From Azospira sp. I13 (GTDB lineage Bacteria > Pseudomonadota > Gammaproteobacteria > Burkholderiales > Rhodocyclaceae), in assembly GCF_003112695.1 (NCBI RefSeq), contig NZ_BFBP01000013.1, positions 39,385 to 103,384 on the forward strand: DNA of 64,000 nucleotides, given 5' to 3'. The notes under the pieces are model-generated. The model was not told the origin of the DNA, did no database searches, and saw only the letters and a program-made list of their open reading frames with translations. Shown piece after piece: positions 56,581-64,000 of this stretch. The translations under genes were made by a program, and so were the position numbers. Numbering within the stretch: the first letter of the stretch is position 1; the number at the start of each line of letters is the position of its first letter.

Positions 56581-57495
56581 ATGGCCTGGCTCCCCAGCTG
56601 GCACAGCTTCCTCAAAGTGGTGGAAAGCGGCAGCATGGCCGCTGCCGCCCGCCGTCTCGATTGCACTCGGGCCCAGATCAGCAAGCAGATCGGCGACCTG
56701 GAAAAGAGCCTCGGCCAGCGCCTCTTCGAGCGTTCCACCCGCAAGCTCAGCCTTACACCCGCCGGCGAGGTCTTCCACCAGCACGCCCAGCGTGCCCTGG
56801 AGGCCGTGGAAAGCGCCGAGTTCGCCGTGCGCCACCTGGGCGATACCCCCCGGGGCACACTGCGCATCAGCGCCACCCTCACCTTTGGCCGTCTCTACAT
56901 CGCCCCCCTGTTGCCTCGCTTGGTGGAAAAATACCCGGGCCTGGAATGTGAGCTGGTCCTCACCGACCAGCTGGTGGATCTGGTGGCCGATCGCATCGAC
57001 CTGGCCTTCCGCCTCACCCAGGCGCCGCCGGAAGATGTCGTGGCCCGTCCCCTGATCGCGCTGGAGCGCTGCATCTGCGCGTCTCCCGCCTACCTGGCCG
57101 CCCACGGCACGCCCCAGAGCCTCCAGGATTTGCCCCTGCACCACTGCTTCAGCTACCTGCTCACGGACGATGGCCAATGGCGCCTGGCCGACCGGGAAGG
57201 CAACGAAACCATGGTGCCAGTGCGCAGCCCGATCCAGCACAACAACCTGGATTGCCTGCAGGAGGCCATCCTCGCCGGCCAGGGCATCGGTATCCTGCCC
57301 GATTTCCTCTGCGCCCCGGCCATTGCCGATGGCCGCCTCATCCGGGTGCTGCCCGATTACGAACCCCTGGTCCGCTTCGGCCGCCATCTCTACGCCTGCT
57401 ACACCCCCAGCCGGGTGCGCTTACCCAAGGTGAAGGTCTTCCTGGCGGAACTGGAAACCACCCTAAAACCGGTGCCGCCCTGGCACCAGCCTTGA
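56581..57495 (+). CDS. LysR-family transcriptional regulator
   Basis: 304-aa regulator with an N-terminal winged HTH (WHSFLKVVESGSMAAAARRLDCTRAQISKQIGDLEKSLGQRLFERSTRKLSLT) and a C-terminal effector domain in which GTLRISATLTFGRLYIAPLLP and the HNNLDCLQEAILAGQGIGILPDFL segments are typical of the CrgA/DsdC side of the family. It starts ATG at 56581. Divergence from the MFS gene suggests control of that transporter. Confidence 0.92.
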   Translation: MAWLPSWHSFLKVVESGSMAAAARRLDCTRAQISKQIGDLEKSLGQRLFERSTRKLSLTPAGEVFHQHAQRALEAVESAEFAVRHLGDTPRGTLRISATLTFGRLYIAPLLPRLVEKYPGLECELVLTDQLVDLVADRIDLAFRLTQAPPEDVVARPLIALERCICASPAYLAAHGTPQSLQDLPLHHCFSYLLTDDGQWRLADREGNETMVPVRSPIQHNNLDCLQEAILAGQGIGILPDFLCAPAIADGRLIRVLPDYEPLVRFGRHLYACYTPSRVRLPKVKVFLAELETTLKPVPPWHQP

Positions 57496-57520
57496 AACTG
57501 GAGGCTGGAAGCAGAAAAGC

Positions 57521-57551
57521 AAAAGGCCAGTCGCGGAGGACTGGCCTTTTT
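57521..57551 (+). terminator. Terminator after the LysR gene
   Basis: AAAAGGCCAGTC-GCGGAG-GACTGGCCTTTT, a 12-bp stem with a T-run. It also ends on the other strand just beyond the tRNA gene and may terminate that transcript. Confidence 0.85.
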
Positions 57552-57559
57552 CAATTCGG

Positions 57560-57633
57560 TGGAGCGGGCGATGGGAATCGAACCCACGGCTCTAGCTTGG
57601 GAAGCTAGGGTATTACCATTATACGACGCCCGC
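57560..57633 (-). tRNA. tRNA-Gly(CCC)
   Basis: Minus strand. Acceptor stem GCGGGCG/CGCCCGC, D arm with AATGGTAA, anticodon stem CTAGC/GCTAG around TTCCCAA (anticodon CCC), T arm GTGGG-TTCGATT-CCCAC-like, and an encoded CCA 3' end. 74 nt, all arms pair. Confidence 0.95.
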
Positions 57634-57728
57634 TCGGGTGATCCGGCTGCCCGGGAGGGCTGGCCGAGGGCGCATTCTACGCCCGGGGTGGCTGCCGGGG
57701 CAACCGGCGGCCGGAAGGTGTGGAGAGC

Positions 57729-58280
57729 TCAGGGGGCCAGGCGGCGGTAGCGGCCGCCCTGGAAGATCAGGGGGCTGCGCTCGGTGTCCTGGGCGAAGCG
57801 TTCCACCTGGCCGATGAAGATGACGTGGTCGCCGCCCGGGTGGCGGGTCAGGTTGTGGCACTCGAAGCTGGCGCACAGGCCGTCGAGGACGGGGGCGCCG
57901 GCCAGGCCGGGCTGCCAGGCGACGCCGTCGAACTTGTCTTCGAGGCGGGAGGCGAAGCGGTTGGAGAGGGCCTCCTGGTCGGCGGCCAGGACGTTGATGG
58001 TGAAGTGGCTGGCCTGCTCGAAGATGGCCAGGCTGGGGGAGTTCGACGACAGGCTCCACAGCACCAGGGGCGGCTCCAGGGAGACGGAATTGAAGGAGCT
58101 GACGGTAAGGCCCACCGGTCGGCCGTCGGCGGCCATGGCGGTCACCACCGTGACGCCCGTGGCGAAGCCGCCCAGGGCATTGCGGAAGGCCCGGCAGTCG
58201 AAGGGCGGCAGGGGGACGTTGCCGGCGTCATCGCAAGCGTCGCAGGGCAGATCGAGGGCGGTGTTGGGGCTGGTGGTCAT
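57729..58280 (-). CDS. Flavin reductase family protein (HpaC-like)
   Basis: 183-aa NAD(P)H:flavin reductase. Features are FRNALGGFATGVTVVTA, LTVSSFNSVSLEPPLVLWSL (flavin-binding) and GGDHVIFIGQVERF. The N-terminal 25 residues (with CDACDD) precede the fold and are not conserved. It would supply reduced flavin to an oxygenase, but no partner is nearby. It lies between the tRNA-Gly and the divergent purT. Confidence 0.85.
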   Translation of the reverse strand: MTTSPNTALDLPCDACDDAGNVPLPPFDCRAFRNALGGFATGVTVVTAMAADGRPVGLTVSSFNSVSLEPPLVLWSLSSNSPSLAIFEQASHFTINVLAADQEALSNRFASRLEDKFDGVAWQPGLAGAPVLDGLCASFECHNLTRHPGGDHVIFIGQVERFAQDTERSPLIFQGGRYRRLAP

Positions 58281-58393
58281 GGAGTGGTCGGGATCGGGCT
58301 GCGTGCTAACATGCGCGGACTTTGGGAAGCCCGGAGGGCCGGCTATGGCGCGGCTGCCGACGCAAAACCCTTATTTTTCAAGGAAGTGAAGCC

Positions 58394-59617
58394 ATGAGAA
58401 TCGGAACGCCCCTCTCCCCGTCGGCCACCAAGGTGATGTTGCTCGGGGCGGGAGAATTGGGCAAGGAGGTGATTATCGCCTTGCAGCGCCTGGGTGTCGA
58501 GGTTATCGCCGTGGACCGCTATGCGGCGGCGCCGGGCATGCAGGTGGCCCACCGTTCCCATGTCATCTCCATGACCGACGGGGCTGCCCTGCGCCGCCTC
58601 ATCGAGGAGGAGAAGCCTCATTTCGTGGTGCCGGAGATCGAGGCCATCGCCACCGATACCCTGATTGAGATCGAAGCCGAAGGGCTGGCCCAGGTGGTGC
58701 CGACGGCCCGGGCAGCGCGGCTGACCATGAACCGGGAAGGCATTCGCCGCCTGGCTGCCGAAGAACTGGGCCTGCCCACGTCCCCCTACCGTTTCGCTGA
58801 ATCCGAGGCGGAATTGCAGGCCGCCATCGACGGCACGGCGGAAGCCAAGGGCATCGGCTATCCCTGCGTCGTCAAACCGGTGATGTCGTCCTCCGGCAAG
58901 GGCCAGACCCTGGTGAAGAGTGCGGCGGACGTGGCCCGGGCCTGGCAGCACGCCCAGTCCGGCGGTCGGGTGCAGCAATCCCGGGTGATCGTCGAAGGCT
59001 TCATCAAGTTCGATTACGAAATTACCCTGCTCACCGTGCGCGCCGTCGGCTCTTCCGGCCAGGTGGAGACCTTCTTCTGCGAACCCATCGGCCACATCCA
59101 GGTGGATGGCGACTACGTGGAATCCTGGCAGCCCCAGCCGATGACCGAAGCGGCCCGGGAGCGGGCCCAGGAAATCGCCGCCAAGGTCACCGGCAACCTG
59201 GGCGGGCGCGGCATCTTCGGCGTAGAACTGTTCGTCAAGGGCGACCAGGTGTGGTTCTCCGAAGTCAGCCCGCGGCCCCACGATACCGGCCTGGTGACCC
59301 TGGCCAGCCAGCGCCTTTCCGAATTCACGCTGCACGCCCGGGCCATCCTGGGTCTGCCGGTGGATGTGAGCCTGCGTTCCCCCAGTGCTTCCGCCGTCAT
59401 CTATGGTGGTCTGGAAGAGCAGGGCGTGGCCTATGAAGGCGTGGCCGAGGCCTTGCAGGTACCCAATGCGGACCTGCGCCTCTTCGGCAAGCCGGAAAGC
59501 TTCAAGAAGCGTCGCATGGGCGTGGCCCTGGCTAGCGGCGGCAGCATCGAACAGGCGCGCCAGCGCGCCGCCCTGGCCGCCAGCCGGGTCACGCCGGTTT
59601 CCGCCGTCAAGAAGTAA
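58394..59617 (+). CDS. purT: Formate-dependent phosphoribosylglycinamide formyltransferase PurT
   Basis: ATP-grasp enzyme of purine synthesis that uses formate rather than formyl-folate. The 407-aa protein has the N-terminal [21 protein letters not shown], the ATP-grasp core [16 protein letters not shown], and [32 protein letters not shown] chose ATG 58394, with AGGAAG ten bases before it. Full length. Confidence 0.95.
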   Translation: MRIGTPLSPSATKVMLLGAGELGKEVIIALQRLGVEVIAVDRYAAAPGMQVAHRSHVISMTDGAALRRLIEEEKPHFVVPEIEAIATDTLIEIEAEGLAQVVPTARAARLTMNREGIRRLAAEELGLPTSPYRFAESEAELQAAIDGTAEAKGIGYPCVVKPVMSSSGKGQTLVKSAADVARAWQHAQSGGRVQQSRVIVEGFIKFDYEITLLTVRAVGSSGQVETFFCEPIGHIQVDGDYVESWQPQPMTEAARERAQEIAAKVTGNLGGRGIFGVELFVKGDQVWFSEVSPRPHDTGLVTLASQRLSEFTLHARAILGLPVDVSLRSPSASAVIYGGLEEQGVAYEGVAEALQVPNADLRLFGKPESFKKRRMGVALASGGSIEQARQRAALAASRVTPVSAVKK

Positions 59618-59643
59618 GGCTCCGGACGGGGCTGGACAAGGCC

Positions 59644-59685
59644 AAAGGCCGGGTGCGCTCCTCGCGGGGCGGCCCGGCCTTTTTC
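59644..59685 (+). terminator. Terminator after purT
   Basis: Stem AAAGGCCGGG (59644-59653) with CCCGGCCTTT (59673-59682), followed by TTTCA, about 27 bases after the stop. Confidence 0.8.
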
Positions 59686-59969
59686 ATTGGCGTGCTGCGC
59701 TGGCACTGCGGTATGGCGCCATGGGCAGCGACCGCCGTTGTGGTGCCATCTACTGGCTGGGCAACGTGCCGGGATGGGAAGGCAGGGGGAGGACTGCAAG
59801 GGGAGGCTTGCCAGTCTGCGCTGATGCCATGGAGACGATCCCCTATCGCTCTTCCCCGGAGCCTTCCGGGGGGGCTCCTTTCGGGCGAGGGGAAAGCCTC
59901 TTGTGCTGCGTTGCAGGGAGAGCTGTCCTGGAAGCAGCGATGCCCGATGCTCGGTATCCGGGCCCTGGT
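59686..59969. other. Gap between purT and the DUF4129 gene
   Basis: About 285 bp beyond the terminator, no recognised gene; the small open frames have no homology and no good ribosome-binding site. Confidence 0.45.
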
Positions 59970-61364
59970 CTATGAGTCCGCCAGGGCCAGATAGAGCCGC
60001 CGATAGCTTTCACGCATGGCGGCCAGGCCTTCGGCCGTGGTGGGGGCAGCGCTATAGCGAGCTTGCTCGAAGAGCCAGGTCAGGCGGTGCAGGTCGCCCC
60101 GCAACTCCGGGTGTCGGGTGCCCAGTTGCCTTTGGTACTCCCGGGCTGTCTGTGCCGGGTGGCGGCCCAGCTCGTGGAGCAGGAAGAGTCGCTCGAAGGC
60201 GGCGTAGAGCAGGCGGGCCGCTCGGCGGTCGCCGCCGTGCCGATGCCAGTGGGTCTGCATCAGGTAATCCAGGCGGGTGTGTAGCCAGAGCAGGGGGCGA
60301 CTCTCCCGGGCGAGGAACAGCCAGGCCAGCAGCAGCCCCAGCAGGAGCAGGCCGAGCAGGGCCAGGGCGACGTCCTTCTTGTGGGCCTCCAGCCATTTCT
60401 TCAGGGCCTCCCACCAGTCCGCCAGCGCATTGCGAACGGGGGCCAGCCATTGTTCCAGGGTCTCGGCCGCGTCGGCCATGGCATTCATGATCTCACCCTG
60501 CCAGGCCGGCATCCCCGGCCGCTTCGCTGCCTGGCGCATTTCCTCCGGGGTGGGCCAGTCGGAACGCAGGGGGCCGGATTCGCTGCCTCCCAGACCGTTG
60601 CCGATGCCGCTACCGGTGCCTCCGCCGCTGTTACCGTTGCCAGCCCCGTCGCTGCCATTGCCGCCGTTTTGGCCGATGGCCTCGCCCTGCCCCAGGCTGG
60701 CGCCGGCGGGCAGGCCGTGGCGCCAACTGAAGCTGAGCCAAGTTTCCTGGGGCGTCACCGTGTAGATCAGGCTGGCCAGCAACAGGATGACGGCAGAGGC
60801 AGCAGCCACGGCCAGCCCCTGGCCCCGCGCGGCATGGCCACCCAGGCTGTGCTGCGCCACCTGACGGGAGCGGCGGGCCACCTGCTCTGCCACCAGGGTG
60901 GTGACCACCGCCACCACATAGGGCAGCAGGTAGAACAGCAGGGTCCAGTCCGCCCGCGAATGAGCCGCGGCAAAGAGCACCAGGGCCAGGGAGGTGAGGA
61001 TGGCGAACTGGAAGTGCCGGCGGCTGGTGGTGATGCAGTTCTGCGCCGCCTGCATGCCACAAAGCAGGTAGGCGCCGGCCCGGGGCATGCCCCAGACGGG
61101 CAGGAAGAAGAGCAGGAAGGCGATGACGGTGAGTACCAGCAGGCTGCGCTGCCAGGATTTCCCCCGGCTGTCGGGTACCCCCCGCTGGCGCCAGCCCACC
61201 CCCAGGGTGACGGCGAAGATGACGCCCCAGATGAGGGTCTCCCGGCCGAAGCTGCCGTAACGGATGTCGAGAAAGGCATTGCAGGCCACCGCCAGCAGCA
61301 GGCAGGCGTAGAGGCCCAGGTAGGCCGGTCCGTAGGTCAGGGGTTCGAGCGTCGGCTGTTTCAT
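59970..61364 (-). CDS. Membrane protein with DUF4129 C-terminus, apparently without transglutaminase core
   Basis: 464-aa inner-membrane protein. Residues 1-200 hold about six helices like the DUF3488 part of transglutaminase-like proteins (DIRYGSFGRETLIWGVIF, TPQETWLSFSW). A Gly/Asn/Ser-rich linker (about 225-265) is followed by one helix (LALLGLLLLGLLLAWLFLA) and a C-terminal DUF4129 domain (RAARLLYAAFERLFLLHELGR ... TAREYQRQLG). The Cys-His-Asp transglutaminase core that usually lies between is not visible. It overlaps the DUF58 gene by 4 bp. Confidence 0.75.
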   Translation of the reverse strand: MKQPTLEPLTYGPAYLGLYACLLLAVACNAFLDIRYGSFGRETLIWGVIFAVTLGVGWRQRGVPDSRGKSWQRSLLVLTVIAFLLFFLPVWGMPRAGAYLLCGMQAAQNCITTSRRHFQFAILTSLALVLFAAAHSRADWTLLFYLLPYVVAVVTTLVAEQVARRSRQVAQHSLGGHAARGQGLAVAAASAVILLLASLIYTVTPQETWLSFSWRHGLPAGASLGQGEAIGQNGGNGSDGAGNGNSGGGTGSGIGNGLGGSESGPLRSDWPTPEEMRQAAKRPGMPAWQGEIMNAMADAAETLEQWLAPVRNALADWWEALKKWLEAHKKDVALALLGLLLLGLLLAWLFLARESRPLLWLHTRLDYLMQTHWHRHGGDRRAARLLYAAFERLFLLHELGRHPAQTAREYQRQLGTRHPELRGDLHRLTWLFEQARYSAAPTTAEGLAAMRESYRRLYLALADS

Positions 61365-62698
61365 GGATTGAAGCGGGCGGAGAGGTCTTCGCCCCGGCGC
61401 ACCGGCATCACCTGGGCACCGAGCTCCAGCAGGCCGGCGGCCAGAGCGTCGTGGCCCCAGGCCGTCTGGTCGGTGAAGGAGGCCGGGTCGAAGCGTATCG
61501 CCAGCAGGTGGGCGCCATCCTGGCGCAGCAGGGAGAGGGCGCCCAGGCTGGCCGGGGGCGGGCCGGGCAGGGCCGGCTCACTGTGAAAGCTGACAATCGT
61601 CTCACCGGGCGTCAGTTGCCGGGCTGCCCGCTCCAGGGCGGCGGCATAGGGGGTGTCACCGTCGGCGGCCACCACCGCCAGGCTGTCGAGCAGCGCCTGG
61701 AAATGGGTGTCGCCGCAGCCAGCGGGGAGGTCCAGGGGATTGCGGCCGAGGCCGATGAGTCGGACCGGCAGGCCGTTGTCCAGCCCGTAGCGGGCGATGG
61801 AGGCAGCGATGCGCACCGCCACCTCGAAACTGGCTTGCCGCCCCTGGCCGAGGTTGCTGGCAGCGTGGCAATCCAGCACCAGACACAGGCTGGCGGAGGC
61901 CAGGGGTTCGTATTCCCGCACCATTAGCTCATTGCTGCGGGCGCTGCTGGGCCAGTGGATATGGCGAGGGCTGTCGCCCCGGCGGTACTCCCGCAGGCCG
62001 CAGAACTCGCTGCTGCCGGCCCCTTCCGGTAATTGCAGGGCGCCCTGGTGAATGAGGGTGGGTGTGCCCCGCAGGGGCAGGGCGACGATGGGGAAGAGGC
62101 TCGGATAAATGGTCAGGGTGTCCTGGCCGCCGCTGCGGCCCTGGCGAGCTTCCGCCAGCCCCAGGGGGAAACTGGAGGCCAGGCCCACCGGGCCGAGCCG
62201 GTAGAAGCCGCGCTTTTCCGCCGGCACGGCGACGCTGAAAGTGCGTTCCCCGCCGCCGGGCACCCAGGCCACCTGGCCCAGCACCACCTCTGCCGGCACC
62301 TGGCCGCTGGCGGCGCCGACGAAGGGCAGGCGATCGACTAACTCCACCATGAAGCGTGGCAGCCAGCCCCGGTTGTGCACCGTCACCTGCAACTCCACCA
62401 TGGCCCCTTCTGCTGCCCGCAGGGGGCCGCTGCGCGTCACCGCCAGGCGCCGCACCAGCCAGTGGGGCCAGGCGATGCCGGTGAGCAGGGTGGCGAGGAA
62501 AAGGGCGGCTACGGCCCACACCAGGGGCTGGGTTCGGTTGAGGGCGCTGCTGTAAGCCGCCAGGGTGAGCACGGCCAGCACCAGGGCGCGCTGGTGCCGG
62601 CGCAGCCAGCCCAGGGCGGGGCGGCCGTCGAAGTCCAGGGGGGTGGATGGCGGCGGCGTCCCGGGGAGGGCGCCTGCGCCGGTCCGGGGTGCGCTCAT
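61361..62698 (-). CDS. DUF58 domain protein
   Basis: 445-aa protein usually coupled to MoxR ATPases. Two membrane helices lie at about 38-75, then a beta-rich region and the DUF58 signature EFCGLREYRRGDSPRHIHWPSSARSNELMVREYE (about 245-278) within a von Willebrand A-like fold (LVLDCHAASNLG). The start is ATG 62698, which overlaps the moxR stop (ATGA); the longer frame through moxR is a shadow. Confidence 0.88.
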   Translation of the reverse strand: MSAPRTGAGALPGTPPPSTPLDFDGRPALGWLRRHQRALVLAVLTLAAYSSALNRTQPLVWAVAALFLATLLTGIAWPHWLVRRLAVTRSGPLRAAEGAMVELQVTVHNRGWLPRFMVELVDRLPFVGAASGQVPAEVVLGQVAWVPGGGERTFSVAVPAEKRGFYRLGPVGLASSFPLGLAEARQGRSGGQDTLTIYPSLFPIVALPLRGTPTLIHQGALQLPEGAGSSEFCGLREYRRGDSPRHIHWPSSARSNELMVREYEPLASASLCLVLDCHAASNLGQGRQASFEVAVRIAASIARYGLDNGLPVRLIGLGRNPLDLPAGCGDTHFQALLDSLAVVAADGDTPYAAALERAARQLTPGETIVSFHSEPALPGPPPASLGALSLLRQDGAHLLAIRFDPASFTDQTAWGHDALAAGLLELGAQVMPVRRGEDLSARFNP

Positions 62699-63618
62699 AG
62701 GGGGGCCGGCACCTGGTCCAAAATTTCCGCCAGCACCTGGGCGGCGGTACGCCCCTGGGCTGCCGCCTGGGGCCGCAGGATGAAGCGGTGCACCAGTACC
62801 GGGTGGGCCACGGCCTTCACCAGTTCCGGCGTGACGAAATTCTGCTCCCGCAGCAGGGCCAGGCCCTGGGCGGCGCGGCAGAGGGCGAGGGTGCCCCGGG
62901 GGCTGGCGCCAAGGCGCAGTTCTGGGTGCTGGCGGCTGGCGGCGACGATGCGGGCCACGTAGTCGGCCACGGAATCTTCCACGTGCACGGCCCGCACCGC
63001 CTCCCGGGCGGCCTGTAGTTCGGCCTCGCTCAATACCGGCTGCAGGCGTTCGATGGGGTGGCCCTGGGCCTGGGCCCGGAGGATGCGGGCTTCCTCTTCC
63101 GGGCTGGGATAACCGGTGGACAGGCGCATGAAGAAGCGGTCCAGCTGGGCTTCCGGCAGCACGTAGGTGCCTGCCATTTCGATGGGGTTCTGGGTGGCCA
63201 GGACCATGAACACCGGCGGCAGGTCGTAGGTGCGGCCATCGACGCTGACGTGGAATTCCTCCATGCATTCCAGCAGGGCCGACTGGGCCCGGGGCGTGGC
63301 CCGGTTGATTTCATCGGCGAGGAGGATGTTGGTGAATACCGGGCCGGGGCGGAACTCGAATTCCACCGTCTTCTGGTTGAACACCGGCACCCCAGTGACG
63401 TCGGAGGGCAGCAGGTCCGGCGTGCATTGCAGGCGCTTGCAGTCGAGGGCCACGGATTTGGCCAGGGCCCGGGCCAGCATGGTCTTGCCGGTGCCCGGCA
63501 CATCTTCCAGCAGAAGGTGGCCGCGGCAGAGCAGGGTGACCACCGCCAGTTCGATCACCGGCCGCTTGCCGATGATGACGTTCTCCACGTTGTCGATGAG
63601 CTTTCCGATGGTCTGCAT
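62695..63618 (-). CDS. MoxR-family AAA+ ATPase
   Basis: 307-aa chaperone-like ATPase. Walker A is VPGTGKTMLARALAKS (about 38-52), Walker B LLADEINRATPRAQSALLECMEE and sensor motif VLATQNPIEMAGTYVLPEAQLDRF. It is the first gene of moxR-DUF58-DUF4129, a common module thought to assemble or activate envelope complexes. Its target here is unknown. Confidence 0.92.
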   Translation of the reverse strand: MQTIGKLIDNVENVIIGKRPVIELAVVTLLCRGHLLLEDVPGTGKTMLARALAKSVALDCKRLQCTPDLLPSDVTGVPVFNQKTVEFEFRPGPVFTNILLADEINRATPRAQSALLECMEEFHVSVDGRTYDLPPVFMVLATQNPIEMAGTYVLPEAQLDRFFMRLSTGYPSPEEEARILRAQAQGHPIERLQPVLSEAELQAAREAVRAVHVEDSVADYVARIVAASRQHPELRLGASPRGTLALCRAAQGLALLREQNFVTPELVKAVAHPVLVHRFILRPQAAAQGRTAAQVLAEILDQVPAPL

Positions 63619-63737
63619 GGCGGCCTGAAAATGTCGTTGGAATGAAGGCGCGAGTGTAGCCCGGGCTTCCCCGGCGGAGCAATTGGCCGGGAGCGTTAGA
63701 ATGGCGCCTCCCCTGCTCTTGCCCCAGCCCTGCCGCC

Positions 63738-64000
63738 GTGCCTGATACCTCTCCTGATACTGCCGTAGCCCAGTTTGCTCCCCGCCTCGTCGCCTGGCAG
63801 AAAAGCCATGGCCGCCACGACCTGCCCTGGCAGCAGACCCGGGACGCCTTCCGTATCTGGCTGTCGGAAATCATGCTGCAGCAGACCCAGGTGGCCACGG
63901 TGATTCCCTACTACGCCCGTTTCCTGGATGAATTCCCTACCCTCTCCGATCTGGCCGCGGCGCCCCTGGAGCGGGTGCTGGAGCTGTGGGCCGGCCTGGG
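63738..64000 (+). CDS. mutY: A/G-specific adenine glycosylase MutY (3' end outside window)
   Basis: DNA repair glycosylase removing A opposite 8-oxoG. From GTG 63738 the frame reads VPDTSPDTAVAQFAPR, then GRHDLPWQQTRDAFRIWLSEIMLQQTQV, the MutY N-terminal signature with the catalytic-helix Glu (SEIMLQQTQV). Only about 87 residues are within the window; the HhH and Fe-S motifs are beyond its end. It is divergent from moxR. Confidence 0.93.
   Translation, partial: MPDTSPDTAVAQFAPRLVAWQKSHGRHDLPWQQTRDAFRIWLSEIMLQQTQVATVIPYYARFLDEFPTLSDLAAAPLERVLELWAGL

Noticed and set aside
61361-63268. A 635-codon open frame covering DUF58 and running back through moxR
   Set aside because: The upstream half is out of frame with moxR and has no domain; the overlapping ATGA start at 62698 gives the normal DUF58 protein.

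Overview
This is a high-GC stretch of chromosome from a betaproteobacterium. Gene content (O2-sensitive-type NifA, draT/draG next to nifHDK, ABC-F YbiT, gatCAB, purT, a Rhodocyclales-style dispersed repeat) points to the Rhodocyclales, with Azospira/Dechlorosoma-like diazotrophs as my best guess. That placement is inferred from gene content, not from a search.

Layout. 1-3516 (minus): lipA (cut by the window edge), lipB, a ybeD-like gene, a D-amino acid aminotransferase and a D,D-carboxypeptidase. 3847-9935 (plus): a heavy-metal-type RND efflux operon (outer-membrane factor, adaptor, pump) ending in a PII-like protein. 10342-17133 (minus): the rod-shape cluster mreB-mreC-mreD-mrdA-rodA-rlpA. 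17259-21113 (plus): gatC-gatA, a lipoprotein gene, gatB. 21188-27508: endonuclease V, an AP-superfamily phosphodiesterase, a PAS diguanylate cyclase, a cupin, an M61 peptidase and an N-acetylmuramoyl-L-alanine amidase. 27509-29015: a low-GC accessory patch with a frameshifted DUF4145 gene between two inverted ~200-bp repeats. 29016-33359: murB, an orphan adenine methyltransferase, a 53-aa basic protein and ybiT.

33682-49822 is the nitrogen-fixation region. It holds nifA with its own sigma54 promoter, an ArsC-like nitrogenase-associated gene, an unknown 189-aa gene with a sigma54 promoter divergent from nifB, the operon nifB-fdxN-(small ORF)-iscA-type gene-nifZ/nifT fusion-SIR2-like gene-unknown gene, then (after DUF3820, MaoC and cheZ genes) draG and draT divergent from nifH-nifD-nifK-FeSII-like ferredoxin. 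NifA with sigma54 would switch on nifB and nifHDK through TGT-N10-ACA sites that I can see. NifB makes the FeMo-co precursor with help from the ferredoxin and A-type scaffold. DraT/DraG reversibly ADP-ribosylate NifH, and the FeSII-like protein may shield nitrogenase from oxygen. nifENX, nifUSV, nifQ and nifM are not in this window.

49900-64000: a branched-chain-amino-acid-type binding protein, a CHASE-PAS-GGDEF-EAL protein, a DUF2242-type lipoprotein, an MFS transporter divergent from a LysR regulator, tRNA-Gly(CCC), a flavin reductase, purT, a MoxR/DUF58/DUF4129 operon, and the 5' end of mutY.

The most interesting points are the NifA-regulated unknown gene next to nifB, a SIR2-like protein in the nifB operon that seems to have lost its catalytic Asn and His, the in-frame nifZ-nifT fusion, and the inverted-repeat island carrying the broken DUF4145 gene.
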